This document shows positions 55,291-64,000 of a stretch of DNA of 64,000 bases, one piece after another. The notes beneath the pieces are model-generated. The model had not been told where the DNA came from. It made no database searches and worked only from the letters and a program-made list of their open reading frames with translations. Within the stretch, counting starts at the first letter, position 1, and every line of letters begins with the position of its first letter. Made by a program: the position numbers and the translations under genes. This DNA is from Deltaproteobacteria bacterium (GTDB lineage Bacteria > Desulfobacterota > Binatia > Binatales > Binataceae): the NCBI GenBank assembly GCA_021794015.1, contig JAJYRQ010000012.1:1-64000 (forward strand), written 5' to 3'.

Positions 55291-55976
55291 GGTGGGGAAT
55301 CGTGCAGTTTCCCGGCTCGCTCGACGACCGAGACGCCTGGTATGCGCTCTGCCGGGTGATGGGCGCCGAGGCAACGCTGCTCTGGCATCGCCAGCGCGAG
55401 CTCGGCGGCGTGCAATGCGTGGTGCTGCCCGGCGGTTTCAGCTACGGCGACTACCTGCGCTGCGGCGCCATCGCGCGCTTTGCGCCGATCATGGAAAGCG
55501 TGACCCGTTTCGCGGCGCAAGGCGGCCTGGTGCTCGGCATCTGCAACGGCTTTCAGATTCTGTGCGAGTCGGGTCTGCTGCCCGGAGCGCTGGTGCGCAA
55601 CCAGGGCCTTTCGTTCATCTGCGAGCGGGTCTGGTTGAGGGTCGAGAACGCGCAGACGCCCTTCACCGGTCTGGGCCGGCCGGGCGAGCTGTGGCGGCTG
55701 CCGATCAAGCACGGCGAAGGACGCTACGTCGTGAGCGGCGCGGAACTTGCGCGCCTGGAGCAGCGCGGCCAGATCGTGCTGCGCTACGTCGATAGCGCGG
55801 GCCGCGCCGGCCCAGACGCCAATCCCAACGGCTCGCTCAACTCGATCGCGGGCGTTTGCAACGAGCGCTTCAACGTCTTCGGCCTGATGCCGCATCCGGA
55901 GCACGCGGTTGAAAAGCTGCTCGGCGGCGAAGACGGGCTCAAGCTGTTCCGCTCGATTGAGGCGCACCTGGCATGA
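55287..55976 (+). CDS. purQ: FGAM synthase glutaminase subunit PurQ
   Basis: 229 aa, GTG start overlapping the purS stop. Class I amidotransferase: PGGFSYGDYLRCGAIA, nucleophile in LGICNGFQILCESGLLPGAL, catalytic HPEH in GLMPHPEHAVE. Supplies ammonia to PurL. Confidence 0.96.
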   Translation: MRWGIVQFPGSLDDRDAWYALCRVMGAEATLLWHRQRELGGVQCVVLPGGFSYGDYLRCGAIARFAPIMESVTRFAAQGGLVLGICNGFQILCESGLLPGALVRNQGLSFICERVWLRVENAQTPFTGLGRPGELWRLPIKHGEGRYVVSGAELARLEQRGQIVLRYVDSAGRAGPDANPNGSLNSIAGVCNERFNVFGLMPHPEHAVEKLLGGEDGLKLFRSIEAHLA

Positions 55977-58306
55977 CCGGCCGGCCGCACAGAGCGCAAT
56001 CGGACCTGGCCGAGGCCGACCTGGAGGCGGCGCTGGCGCACGGGCTGAGCGCCGGCGAGTACGAACGCATCGTTGCGGGCCTGGGGCGCCGGCCGAGGCG
56101 GGCCGAGCTGGGCGTTTTTGCCGTGATGTGGTCGGAGCACTGTTCGTACAAGTCCTCGCGTGTTCATCTCGGCAAGCTGCCCGGCGCCGGCGCGCGGGTG
56201 ATCAACGCCCAGGGCGAGAACGCCGGTGCGATCGACGTGGGCGACGGATGGGCCGCGGTCTTCAAAATCGAAAGCCACAACCATCCGTCATTCGTCGAGC
56301 CGTACCAGGGGGCAGCCACCGGCGTGGGCGGGATAATTCGCGATATCCTGGCGATGGGCGCAAGGCCGACGGCCACGCTCAACTCGCTTAAGTTCGGCGC
56401 GCCGCAACATCCTCGAACGGCCTACTTGACGCGCGGCGTGGTGGCCGGGATCGGCGGCTACGGCAACTGCGTGGGGGTGCCTACGGTCGGGGGCGAGACC
56501 AGTTTCGACCCGGCATACGACGCCAACATCCTGGTAAATGTTTTCTGCCTCGGCCTGGCCCCGGCTAGCAGGCTCGCCAGCGCCCGGGCCAGGGGCCCCG
56601 GCAACCCGGTGCTCTACGTAGGCTCGGCCACCGGCCGCGACGGGATACACGGCGCCAGCCTGCTGGCGTCGGCGGCGTTTACGGCCGACGGCCAGGACAA
56701 GCGGCCCACGGTCCAGGTCGGCGATCCTTTCACCGAAAAGCTTCTGATCGAGGCCTGCCTCGAGGCCCTCGAGAGCGGCGCCGTGGTCGCCATCCAGGAC
56801 ATGGGCGCGGCGGGACTCACCTCGTCGTCGGCCGAGATGGCCGCGCGCGGCGGCCTCGGGATCGAACTCGACCTGGACCGCGTGCCGCTGCGCCAAGCCG
56901 GCCTCTCGGCTTACGAAATCCTGCTCTCGGAGTCGCAGGAGCGGATGCTGCTGGTGGTGGAACGGGGACGCGAGAAGGAAGTGGCCGCGATCTTCGCCCG
57001 CTGGGAGCTCGCCTGTGCGGTGATCGGCCGCGTCACGGAGGATCGCCGATGGCGCGTTTGGCTCGGCGGGGCCGAGGTGGCCAACATCCCGGTCGAGTTG
57101 CTGACCAGCGAGGCGCCGCGCTATGAACGTACGGCACGGCCTCCTTTGCCGGACAACAAAGCCGCAAGCGCCGGCCGGGGCGGTGAACAGGGCTTTGAGC
57201 GCCGGGCGCCGACTTCGGTCGAGCAAGCCCTCACGGCGCTTGTCGCCCGTCCGAACGTTGGCTCCAAGCGCTGGATTTTCCGCCAGTACGATTCACTTGT
57301 GATGAGCAACACGGTGGTCGGCCCGGGCTCGGACGCAGCGGTCATCCGGCTCAAGGGCACGGGCCGCGGCCTGGCGCTCGTGGTGGATTCGAACAGCCGA
57401 GCCTGTTGGCTGGACCCCTACCTGGGGGCCGTCTTTACCGTGATCGAGGCGGCGCGCAATCTGGCCTGTGCCGGAGCGCGTCCGGTCGGCCTGACCGACT
57501 GCCTCAACTACGGCAGCCCTGAAAGCCCGGCAGTGATGTGGCAGTTCGTGCGCGCCGTCGAGGGTATTCGAGACGCTGCCCTGGCGCTCGGGCTACCGGT
57601 GGTCAGCGGCAACGTAAGTTTTTATAATGAAACCGCGGGACAGCCGATTCCGCCTACGCCGACGATCGGGGCGGTCGGGGTTCTGGAAGACGTTAGCACC
57701 CGTCTGACCCAGGTTTTCAAAAGACCTGGCGACCTTGTAGCCCTCCTGCGTACCGGCAGACCCTCGCTCGCCGCAAGCGAGTATGCGGCCGTTTTCGGCG
57801 CGGTTCGCCCGCCAGAGCCGCCCCGTGGCTCAGACGCAGATGAACCACGCGGCAGGCAGGAGGCTGCAGACACCTGTGTGCTGCCATCCCCGGTCCTGGC
57901 GCGCGAGAAGCGCCTGCTGGAAACGCTCGTTGTGCTCGCCGAGCGCCGCCTGATAGAATCGGCTCACGACCTGTCCGACGGAGGATTGGCGGTGGCTGTG
58001 CTCGAGGCCTGTCTCAACCCCGAGGGCTTCCTGGGCGCAGAGTTCGAACTGCCCGAGGCCGAGGCCGGCTGGCAGCGCGAGCTCTTTGGCGAAGGGCCGT
58101 CCACGGTGGTGGTAAGCCTGCGGCCGGGACGTGAGCGGGAGGTCGCGGAGTTGGCCGGCGCGGCCGCTCTCGAGTTTCGCCTGGCCGGAAAAGTCAGCGA
58201 GCAGCCCAGGCTTAGGCTGGCAGGGCTGGCCGACCTGGACGTCGATGAGCTGGCTCATCGCTACCAGCAGGCCGTGGAGGCGGCGCTAGACGGATATGGG
58301 CGTTGA
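55973..58306 (+). CDS. purL: FGAM synthase large subunit PurL
   Basis: 777 aa, small-type PurL. SEHCSYKSSRVHLGKLP, AAVFKIESHNHPSFVEPYQGAATGVGGIIRDIL, DMGAAGLTSSSAEMAARGGLGIE and, in the second half, VSGNVSFYNETAG and SAHDLSDGGLAVAVLEACL. Two non-conserved linkers (about 385-415 after RYERTARPP, and about 610-635 with EPPRGSDADEPRGRQEAAD) make it somewhat longer than the usual ~730. Overlaps purQ by 4 bases. Confidence 0.96.
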   Translation: MTGRPHRAQSDLAEADLEAALAHGLSAGEYERIVAGLGRRPRRAELGVFAVMWSEHCSYKSSRVHLGKLPGAGARVINAQGENAGAIDVGDGWAAVFKIESHNHPSFVEPYQGAATGVGGIIRDILAMGARPTATLNSLKFGAPQHPRTAYLTRGVVAGIGGYGNCVGVPTVGGETSFDPAYDANILVNVFCLGLAPASRLASARARGPGNPVLYVGSATGRDGIHGASLLASAAFTADGQDKRPTVQVGDPFTEKLLIEACLEALESGAVVAIQDMGAAGLTSSSAEMAARGGLGIELDLDRVPLRQAGLSAYEILLSESQERMLLVVERGREKEVAAIFARWELACAVIGRVTEDRRWRVWLGGAEVANIPVELLTSEAPRYERTARPPLPDNKAASAGRGGEQGFERRAPTSVEQALTALVARPNVGSKRWIFRQYDSLVMSNTVVGPGSDAAVIRLKGTGRGLALVVDSNSRACWLDPYLGAVFTVIEAARNLACAGARPVGLTDCLNYGSPESPAVMWQFVRAVEGIRDAALALGLPVVSGNVSFYNETAGQPIPPTPTIGAVGVLEDVSTRLTQVFKRPGDLVALLRTGRPSLAASEYAAVFGAVRPPEPPRGSDADEPRGRQEAADTCVLPSPVLAREKRLLETLVVLAERRLIESAHDLSDGGLAVAVLEACLNPEGFLGAEFELPEAEAGWQRELFGEGPSTVVVSLRPGREREVAELAGAAALEFRLAGKVSEQPRLRLAGLADLDVDELAHRYQQAVEAALDGYGR

Positions 58307-59846
58307 AACGCCAGGGCTTTGTGACGCCGAGAGCAAGCTCGACGCCTTCCACGAGGAGTGCGGCGTCTTTGGGGTCTTCAACCATCCTGAAGCCGCCAAC
58401 TTGGTCTACCTGGGCCTCTACGCCCTGCAGCATCGGGGGCAGGAATCGGCCGGCATCGTCTCATCCGACGGTCGGGGGCTCAGTTCCCATCGCGGGATGG
58501 GCTTGGTGGCGGACGTCTTCGATCGCGGCACGCTGTCGCACCTGTCAGGCAATAGCGCGATCGGCCACAACCGCTACTCGACCACCGGTACCACCTCGCT
58601 CAAGAACTGCCAGCCGCTGGTCGCCGAGTACCAGGCCGGAGGGCTTGCGCTCGCCCATAACGGCAATCTGGTGAACTTCGAGGAACTGCGCCGCCGGTTG
58701 GAGCAGCATGGGGCGATCTTCCAGTCGTCCTCGGACAGCGAGCTCATCATACACCTGATTGCCGAAGGGCGCGCGGCAAGCATCGAGCAGCGGCTCATCG
58801 ACGCGCTCGGCCAGGTGCGCGGGGCCTATTCGCTCTTGGTGCTGACCGAGCGGGAGATGATTGCCGCACGCGATCCGCTGGGGATAAGGCCGCTGGTTCT
58901 GGGCCGGCTGGGCGAGGCGACGGTGGTCGCCTCGGAGACCTGCGCCCTCGACTTGGTGCACGCCGAGTACGTCCGGGAGATCGAGCCCGGCGAGGTGCTG
59001 GTGGTGGACGAACAGGGCCAGCGTTCGATCCGTCCGTTTGCGCCAGTGCCTGCCCGGCACTGCATTTTCGAGTACGTCTACTTTGCCCGCCCCGACAGCC
59101 TGCTTTACGGCCGCAGCGTTTACGCGGTCAGGCACATCCAGGGCCGCGCCTTGGCGCGCGAATGCCCGGCTGAGGCCGACATGGTTGTGCCGGTGCCGGA
59201 TTCGGGCAACACCGCGGCCTTGGGCTACGCGCAGGAGTCGGGGCTGCCGTTCCAGATGGCGCTGGTGCGCAGCCACTACGTGGGGCGTACCTTCATCGAG
59301 CCGCGCCAGTCGATTCGCCATTTCGGCGTGAAGGTCAAGTTCAACCCGGTAGCCGAGCTGTTGCGCGGCAAGCGGGTGGTCCTGGTCGAGGACTCGATCG
59401 TGCGCGGGACCACGCTGCGCAAGGTCATCCCGATGCTGCGGCAGGCGGGCGCGCGCGAGGTGCATATGCGGATTGCGGCGCCGCCGACCACCCATTCCTG
59501 CTTTTACGGGGTTGACACGCCAACGCGCGAGGAGTTGCTTGCCTCCCACAACTCGCTGGAAGGGGTGCGCAAATTCATCGGGGCCGACTCGCTTGGCTAC
59601 TTGAGCCTAAAGGGGCTTTACGCTTTCCTCGAGGACGCGAACGAGGGGGGGAGCTTTTGCGACGCCTGCTTTACCGGCAGCTACCCGATCAAGGTGGAGC
59701 GCCACGGCTCCATCAACCAGCTTCGGCTTTTCGAGGCGGCCAACGGCGTCGCCCCCCGCGCGACACTCACAATCGGCCCGCAAGCTTCATGCGCGCCGGC
59801 CGGGTCCGACCCCGCCGACGAGGAACCCGCCAAGCCGCCCTTGTAA
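58296..59846 (+). CDS. purF: Amidophosphoribosyltransferase
   Basis: 516 aa. Short propeptide before the nucleophile in FHEECGVFGVF; then QHRGQESAGI, GHNRYSTTG, AHNGNLVNFEELRRRLE, and the PRTase part with PDSGNTAALGYAQESG and LVEDSIVRGTTLRKVIPMLRQAG. C-terminal CFTGSYPI. First committed step of purine synthesis. It overlaps purL by 11 bases and closes the operon. Confidence 0.97.
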   Translation: MGVETPGLCDAESKLDAFHEECGVFGVFNHPEAANLVYLGLYALQHRGQESAGIVSSDGRGLSSHRGMGLVADVFDRGTLSHLSGNSAIGHNRYSTTGTTSLKNCQPLVAEYQAGGLALAHNGNLVNFEELRRRLEQHGAIFQSSSDSELIIHLIAEGRAASIEQRLIDALGQVRGAYSLLVLTEREMIAARDPLGIRPLVLGRLGEATVVASETCALDLVHAEYVREIEPGEVLVVDEQGQRSIRPFAPVPARHCIFEYVYFARPDSLLYGRSVYAVRHIQGRALARECPAEADMVVPVPDSGNTAALGYAQESGLPFQMALVRSHYVGRTFIEPRQSIRHFGVKVKFNPVAELLRGKRVVLVEDSIVRGTTLRKVIPMLRQAGAREVHMRIAAPPTTHSCFYGVDTPTREELLASHNSLEGVRKFIGADSLGYLSLKGLYAFLEDANEGGSFCDACFTGSYPIKVERHGSINQLRLFEAANGVAPRATLTIGPQASCAPAGSDPADEEPAKPPL

Positions 59847-60553
59847 GCGCTCTCGTCCCCAGCTTTTGTCCGCCACGCCTAAGCGCCGACCGCGCCCCCA
59901 AAAGTCAACCGCGACCGCTGTTGGCTCTACGCGGCGCCTCGCTGCAAACAGCCCAGCCGGCGCGACGGGAGCGCAATGCCACGGCGAAGGCCGTCTCCAT
60001 CCCTGCCGCCATGCAATGGCCTGGCGCGCGCGGGAATGACAGAAGCGCCCCGGCGGAGCCGAACTGCCGTCACTATATTATGCAGTAACCAATAGTCTTG
60101 CTCCCGCCTAAGGCCAACTCGGAGTGCGGAGCTAAGCCTTTTGCCAAAAAGAAGAAGATTTACAGGCAGTGCATGCTGTGGATGCTGAAACCGATCGTCG
60201 ATAAACAGCATTGGGCTCTGAAGGACGTGGAAGAGCGGGAGGACCAGATAGTGGGGTGGGCGAAAACGCGTTGGTGCGACGTGTAGGGAACCTTCCCTCG
60301 AACTCAGATTTTCTTGACGTCGTCGAGCGAAATCCCGCCTCGGGGGCGACCCAATAGCTTGGCCGCCGCCGCTCGGCAGCATTGACCACGTCCGCCCCAT
60401 CGGTCGGAATCCCGGTCAGCCTGGCCGCTCCTGGCAATCGGGCGCAAGAGCGGGCCCTGCCCGTCGCGGCCGATGCCGGCGGCGTGTGGCAGTGCATCAG
60501 CGGAAGGCTGCGTCAAGACCCGGCGTAAGCGGGGGCGGTAATTGACGCACCGT
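59847..60553. other. Intergenic region with possible gene debris
   Basis: About 700 bases. The part around 60090-60300 is less GC-rich than its surroundings and has a plus-strand frame (60098-60286) with no recognisable fold. On the minus strand, 60304-60370 encodes a short tail AAAKLLGRPRGGISLDDVKKI that reads like the end of a small DNA-binding or antitoxin-type protein, but no start or body fits. I treat the region as non-coding or decayed. Confidence 0.35.
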
Positions 60554-61375
60554 TTAGGGGAGCGCCGGGCGGGTGCGCCGGCTGCGCGCATTGAGATAGC
60601 GCAGGCCGGCAAAAACCACCAACGCAACCGCAACCAGCGCCGTGGCCAGCGGCTTGGCCGCCTCCAGGCCAAACCGTTCAAAACGGTCGTAGATAAGCAC
60701 CGGCGCCGTCATCGGGTAGTAGGCCAGAACTACCACCGCGCCAAATTCGGAAATCGCCCGCGCCCACATCATGACCGCACCCGAAACCAGCCACGGCCTG
60801 GCCAGCGGCAGCGTGACCCGGAAAAAGGCCCGCCACGGCCCGTGCCCCAGCGTCCGGGCAACGTTCTCCAGCCGGGGGTCAACCGCGCGAAATCCGTCGC
60901 GCGCCGCATTGATCAGAAACGGCACGCTCACAAACAGCATCGCCGCGACGATCCCGGCCTCCGCCCCGGCCACCTGGATGCCGGCCGACGCCAGCGCCCC
61001 GCCAACAAAAAATCGCCGGCCGAAGACCAGCAGCAAGGCAATCCCGGCGATCGGATGCGGAACCACCAGCGGAAGATCAATCAAGCCCTCGATGAGAGCC
61101 TTGCCCCGGAACTCCTTGCGGGCCAGCAGAAAGCCCACCGGAGTTCCGACCAAAAGCCCGATAAGCGTTGCCCAGGTGGCGCCCGAAAGACTGGCTACCA
61201 ACGCACCGAGCATGGCGCGGTCTGCAAACGCGGCCGCGACGCCGCCCATCCGGCTCGTCAAAGCCATCTTGAGCAGCGGACCCGCCAGAAAAGCCAGCGT
61301 CAGCACCGTCGCCGCCCAGAAGACGACGGTGCGACCCGAGTCATGCGAGGTTTTCCAGATACGCAGATGTTTCAT
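60554..61375 (-). CDS. wtpB: Tungstate/molybdate-type ABC transporter permease (WtpB/ModB-like)
   Basis: 273 aa with six or so membrane helices. Family motif: PFLINAARDGFRAVDPRLENVARTLGHGPWRAFFRVTLPLARPWLVSGAVMMWARAISEFGAVVVLAYYPMTAPVLIYDRF, where EFGA and APVLIYDRF are typical of WtpB. The cytoplasmic loop (EAA-like) contains LGHGPWRAFFRVTLP. Start at 61375 has GGAGGGCAGGGG upstream. The ATPase and substrate-binding genes are not adjacent: downstream is a gap and upstream the strand changes. Confidence 0.85.
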   Translation of the reverse strand: MKHLRIWKTSHDSGRTVVFWAATVLTLAFLAGPLLKMALTSRMGGVAAAFADRAMLGALVASLSGATWATLIGLLVGTPVGFLLARKEFRGKALIEGLIDLPLVVPHPIAGIALLLVFGRRFFVGGALASAGIQVAGAEAGIVAAMLFVSVPFLINAARDGFRAVDPRLENVARTLGHGPWRAFFRVTLPLARPWLVSGAVMMWARAISEFGAVVVLAYYPMTAPVLIYDRFERFGLEAAKPLATALVAVALVVFAGLRYLNARSRRTRPALP

Positions 61376-61646
61376 CGCCCCTGCCCTCCGCCCTATCGTG
61401 ACTTGCCCCGAGGCGGCTTTGGCGCCCTCAGATGAGCAGTCCCGATGTTGCGTCAGCGGAGGCCGACCATGCAAGCGCGCAAAATCGCCCGCGCAAGGCC
61501 GCGACCGAGCGGGGGTCTTTGACCAGCCCGGCGGTGAAATGCGAATATAGCCTGAGGCGGCCGGCACAGCGGCTGGCTCTGAACAGCCCGCAGGACCGGC
61601 TCGCCGCTCTCAAGCAGCAGAGCGTCTCACGCAGGAGGTACCCGCT

Positions 61647-61919
61647 GTGAAAACGACCAAGCTTTATGGCGCGCTTCTCGCCGTGGCGGTAGGCGCCTTT
61701 TTTGCCGCTCATCCGGCGCTGGCAAACGAACAGAAAGCGGAAACCGGACAAGTCAAGTGCCTGGGCGGCAACGGTTGCGCCGGGCAAAGCTCCTGTAAGA
61801 CAGCCACCAGCCCGGGACCGGGGAAGAACTCTTGCGCCCATCAGGGATTCGTTATGGCTTCCAACGCCAAGGAGTGCGAAGCCATGGGCGGCCACGTGAA
61901 AGCCCAGGCAAAACACTAG
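61647..61919 (+). CDS. Small Cys-rich exported protein, bufferin (BufA2)-like
   Basis: 90 aa, GTG start with strong ribosome site AGGAGG. Signal peptide AVAVGAFFAAHPALA, then CLGGNGCAGQSSCKTATS, NSCAHQGFVMASNAKECEAMGG. Spacing of Cys (C...C...C...C.H.GF...) is that of BufA2 bufferins, post-translationally modified copper-binding peptides. The usual bufB/bufC maturation genes do not follow, so it may be an orphan precursor using enzymes elsewhere or a relic. Confidence 0.7.
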   Translation: MKTTKLYGALLAVAVGAFFAAHPALANEQKAETGQVKCLGGNGCAGQSSCKTATSPGPGKNSCAHQGFVMASNAKECEAMGGHVKAQAKH

Positions 61920-62110
61920 AATCGACCGGCATCGGCGCGAGGACCGAAAAGGAGCCCATCGCGCACCGGCGGCGGGAATTGCAACGGCTTTCTTGCGTGG
62001 CTTTGTGCGCCCCCAGACCAAGGAATGCCGCCGCTAACGCTTTGGCGGTCAAAAAGCCGGCTTCTTCAGAGGCCAGCGTAAGGCCGGCGCTCGCAAAGGG
62101 CTGAGCTACG

Positions 62111-63208
62111 GTGAGCGGCAACGAGCATGATATCCGTCAGCTCAGAGGCGAGGCCGAACTGGCGGAATTTGCCCGCTTTCCGTTTCGCGTCTACCACGAC
62201 CGGGCGGCCTGGTGGCCTCCGGACTTGCGCAGCGAGGCCGAGTTTTTTGCCGGCCGCAGCCAGTTCGCCGCCGAGCTCGACCTTAGCTGCTGGGGCGCCT
62301 TCCGCGACGGAACGATGGTCGCCAGGGTCGGCGCCGTGATCAATCACCGCTACATCAGGCATTGGCATGAGCCGCTCGGCCATCTGGCCCATTTCGAGGC
62401 GCTGCCCGGGCAGGACGAGCCGGTCGAGGCGCTTCTCGAGCGCGCGCTTCAATGGCTTGCCGAGCGGGGTATGAAATTCGCGCGCAGCGGCTTTGCCGCC
62501 TTTCTCGACTATCCGTACGCGATCGACCACTACGGAGAGCTGCCGTCTTTCTTGCTGCGCGGCAACCCGGATTACTACCATGCCTATTTCAAGAACGCCG
62601 GGTTCGAAACGGAAAAGGGACATCTCGACTACACCGCCGCGCTCACCCCCGAGCAGCTTGCGCGCTATGAGGAGACCATCACGCGCGCACGCCAAAGCAA
62701 CGTGACGGTTCTCTCCTGGCGGCAATACGGGTTTAAGCGGGCGGTCGACGCCTGGACCGACATCATCAATGAATCGTTCGCCAGGCACTGGGGTTGGAAC
62801 CCGGTGGGACGCGACGAGTTGCGGCCGATCATGGCTCCCTTGGAGGGCAGCGCGGTGCCGGAGCTGTCGATCGTCGCGTGCATCGGCGCCAAGCCGGTCG
62901 GCGCAGTCTTCTCGGTGCCTGACCTAAGTTCCCTGCTGGCCCGGGTGCAGGCCGGCGCGCGGCTGAGTGCCGAGCGCGGCGGCGGCAAGCGCGGCGCACT
63001 CATCAACCTTGGCGTGCTCGAAGAGGCGCGGCGGCGGGGAGTGGCCACGGCGATGGCGGCACGCTCGTTCCTTACGATGGCAAGCCGCGGGATGCGCTAC
63101 GCGGGCTATACGCTTGTCCTGGACGACAACTGGCCGTCGCGCCGGACTGCGGCCGCGCTCGGCGCCCGCGTCACGGGAAATTTCGTCACTTACCGTAAGG
63201 TGCTTTGA
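62111..63208 (+). CDS. GNAT-family acetyltransferase-like protein
   Basis: 365 aa, GTG start. The N-terminal half has FPFRVYHDRAAWWPPDLRSEAEFFAGR, a pattern of large GNAT-like proteins, and the C-terminal half RGALINLGVLEEARRRGVATAMAARSFLTMASRGMRYAGYTLVLDDNWPSRRTAAALGARV covers the acetyl-CoA-binding region. Substrate unknown. About 190 bases after the bufferin-like gene. Confidence 0.75.
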   Translation: MSGNEHDIRQLRGEAELAEFARFPFRVYHDRAAWWPPDLRSEAEFFAGRSQFAAELDLSCWGAFRDGTMVARVGAVINHRYIRHWHEPLGHLAHFEALPGQDEPVEALLERALQWLAERGMKFARSGFAAFLDYPYAIDHYGELPSFLLRGNPDYYHAYFKNAGFETEKGHLDYTAALTPEQLARYEETITRARQSNVTVLSWRQYGFKRAVDAWTDIINESFARHWGWNPVGRDELRPIMAPLEGSAVPELSIVACIGAKPVGAVFSVPDLSSLLARVQAGARLSAERGGGKRGALINLGVLEEARRRGVATAMAARSFLTMASRGMRYAGYTLVLDDNWPSRRTAAALGARVTGNFVTYRKVL

Positions 63209-63289
63209 GCCCCGCGGGGCAACCCTGCAGCGGCCTTTCGCCGGGGCCGCGTGCCCTATAGGCTGGCTACGGCGGACGAGGCTGCAGCG

Positions 63290-64000
63290 ATGAGCAACGA
63301 GCCGGAGCCCGGCAAAGAGTTGCGCATCTCGGCCAAGGCGCTCGGGATGGCGCGGGAAGGGTTTTGTCCCCGCTGCTTCTGGCTGAGACTGCACGCGCAG
63401 CGGATGCCCTACCAGGTTTTCCCGGCGGTCTTCAGCCTGATTGACTCCTACGTGAAGAGGGAGACGAGCGCCGCCTTCTCGCGGGGCGGGCGCGCTCCGG
63501 CCCTTCTCGGCGAACTGGGACTTAAGGTCGCCGGCTGCGAGAAAGCCCCCCAAGCCTCGCGTTTTCGGGTGCGCGACGAGGCCAGCGGCGTGACGTTGAC
63601 CGGCACGCCCGACGCGGTCTTTCGCCTGCACGACGGCTCGCGCGTGATCGCAGACTACAAGACCTCGCGCAGCTTCGACCGCCCGGGCGGGCTTTCGCGT
63701 GTCTACGAAGTACAGCTCAACGCCTACGCCTACATCGCGCAGCACGGGCGACATCTTCCCGGCGTTTCGGCGCTGTGGCTGGTCTACATTTATCCCGATT
63801 ATCCCGGCGCCGGCGAGCAGCAAATCGAAGAACCCTGCGCGCAGCCGCGGCAACCGGACGAACCCGCCGCGCAAACCAACCCGCCGTTGCCGCCCCCAGA
63901 ATTCAGGATGAGATTTTCCTCCAGGGTGGTGCCCGTGGCGCTGCAACCGGAGATCATCACCCCTCTGCTCGAGAAGGCCCAAGAGTTGTGGCAGATGCCG
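63290..64000 (+). CDS. PD-(D/E)XK nuclease, RecB/Cas4-like, partial at window end
   Basis: 237 codons from ATG 63290 run open to the window end. N-terminal FCPRCFWLRLH holds a Cys pair; then GTPDAVFRLHDGSRVIADYKTSRSF carries the nuclease motif D...DYK, followed by YEVQLNAYAYIAQHG with the QxxxY motif of RecB/Cas4-type enzymes. No CRISPR array or recombination genes are visible. Remaining C-terminus is outside. Confidence 0.82.
   Translation, partial: MSNEPEPGKELRISAKALGMAREGFCPRCFWLRLHAQRMPYQVFPAVFSLIDSYVKRETSAAFSRGGRAPALLGELGLKVAGCEKAPQASRFRVRDEASGVTLTGTPDAVFRLHDGSRVIADYKTSRSFDRPGGLSRVYEVQLNAYAYIAQHGRHLPGVSALWLVYIYPDYPGAGEQQIEEPCAQPRQPDEPAAQTNPPLPPPEFRMRFSSRVVPVALQPEIITPLLEKAQELWQMP

Overview
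The window is high-GC bacterial chromosomal DNA, densely packed, with many GTG starts and little intergenic space. It comes from a sulfur-oxidising organism. I cannot name the species. Sulfur oxidation, F420 synthesis, an AtuA/acyl-CoA carboxylase catabolic operon and a PurS-type purine operon together would suit an uncultivated lineage such as Binatota or another Desulfobacterota-like group, but that is only inference.

Layout. (1) 1-2265, accessory border: the end of an IS630-family element, livG, tRNA-Lys(TTT) and a short relic resembling an LPD7 mobility domain. (2) 2266-23126, minus strand: a run of about 23 co-oriented genes that reads as one sulfur-oxidation island. In transcription order it holds lipoate ligase, dsrE, lbpA, shdrC1, a small GTG ORF, shdrB1, shdrA, the sHdr 'hyp' gene, shdrB3, etfB, etfA, emo, a small Zn-ribbon gene, a second lipoate ligase, two radical-SAM lipoyl synthase genes (lipS pair), a second lbpA, tusA, dsrE3A, a Cys-less tusA paralogue, cbbX, fccB/soxF, a Rieske protein, soxY and soxZ. 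(3) 23230-23598: a divergent ArsR-family regulator followed by a strong terminator. The shared 100-bp spacer has a good minus-strand promoter overlapping an imperfect inverted repeat. (4) 23912-28518, minus: a 2-oxo acid dehydrogenase operon (E1 alpha, E1 beta, E2) ending in a Zn alcohol dehydrogenase. (5) 28707-31126, plus: cofG-cofH (F420 deazaflavin). A 155-bp TA-flanked MITE-like element follows, then a minus-strand MBL-fold hydrolase. (6) 32614-38107: a small membrane protein, a large RND permease and a secreted unknown protein. (7) 38293-45047, plus: carboxyltransferase, acyl-CoA dehydrogenase, biotin carboxylase and AtuA-like protein. (8) 45295-48078: a membrane-embedded patatin-like lipase. 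(9) 48191-59846, plus: rpsO, pnp, M16 protease, dut, purB, purC, purS, purQ, purL, purF. (10) 60554-64000: WtpB/ModB-like permease, a bufferin-like Cys-rich secreted protein, a GNAT protein and a PD-(D/E)XK nuclease cut by the window end.

How it works together (established family knowledge plus inference). FccB/Rieske and SoxYZ would handle sulfide or thiosulfate outside the cytoplasm. TusA and the DsrE proteins pass sulfane sulfur to the cytoplasmic sHdr complex, with lipoylated LbpA as cofactor carrier. The lipoate ligases and lipS pair assemble lipoate on LbpA. EtfAB and the membrane EMO protein give an electron route from sHdr to quinone, so the locus has the layout I recall as the type II sHdr cluster (hdrB3-etfAB-emo instead of hdrC2B2).
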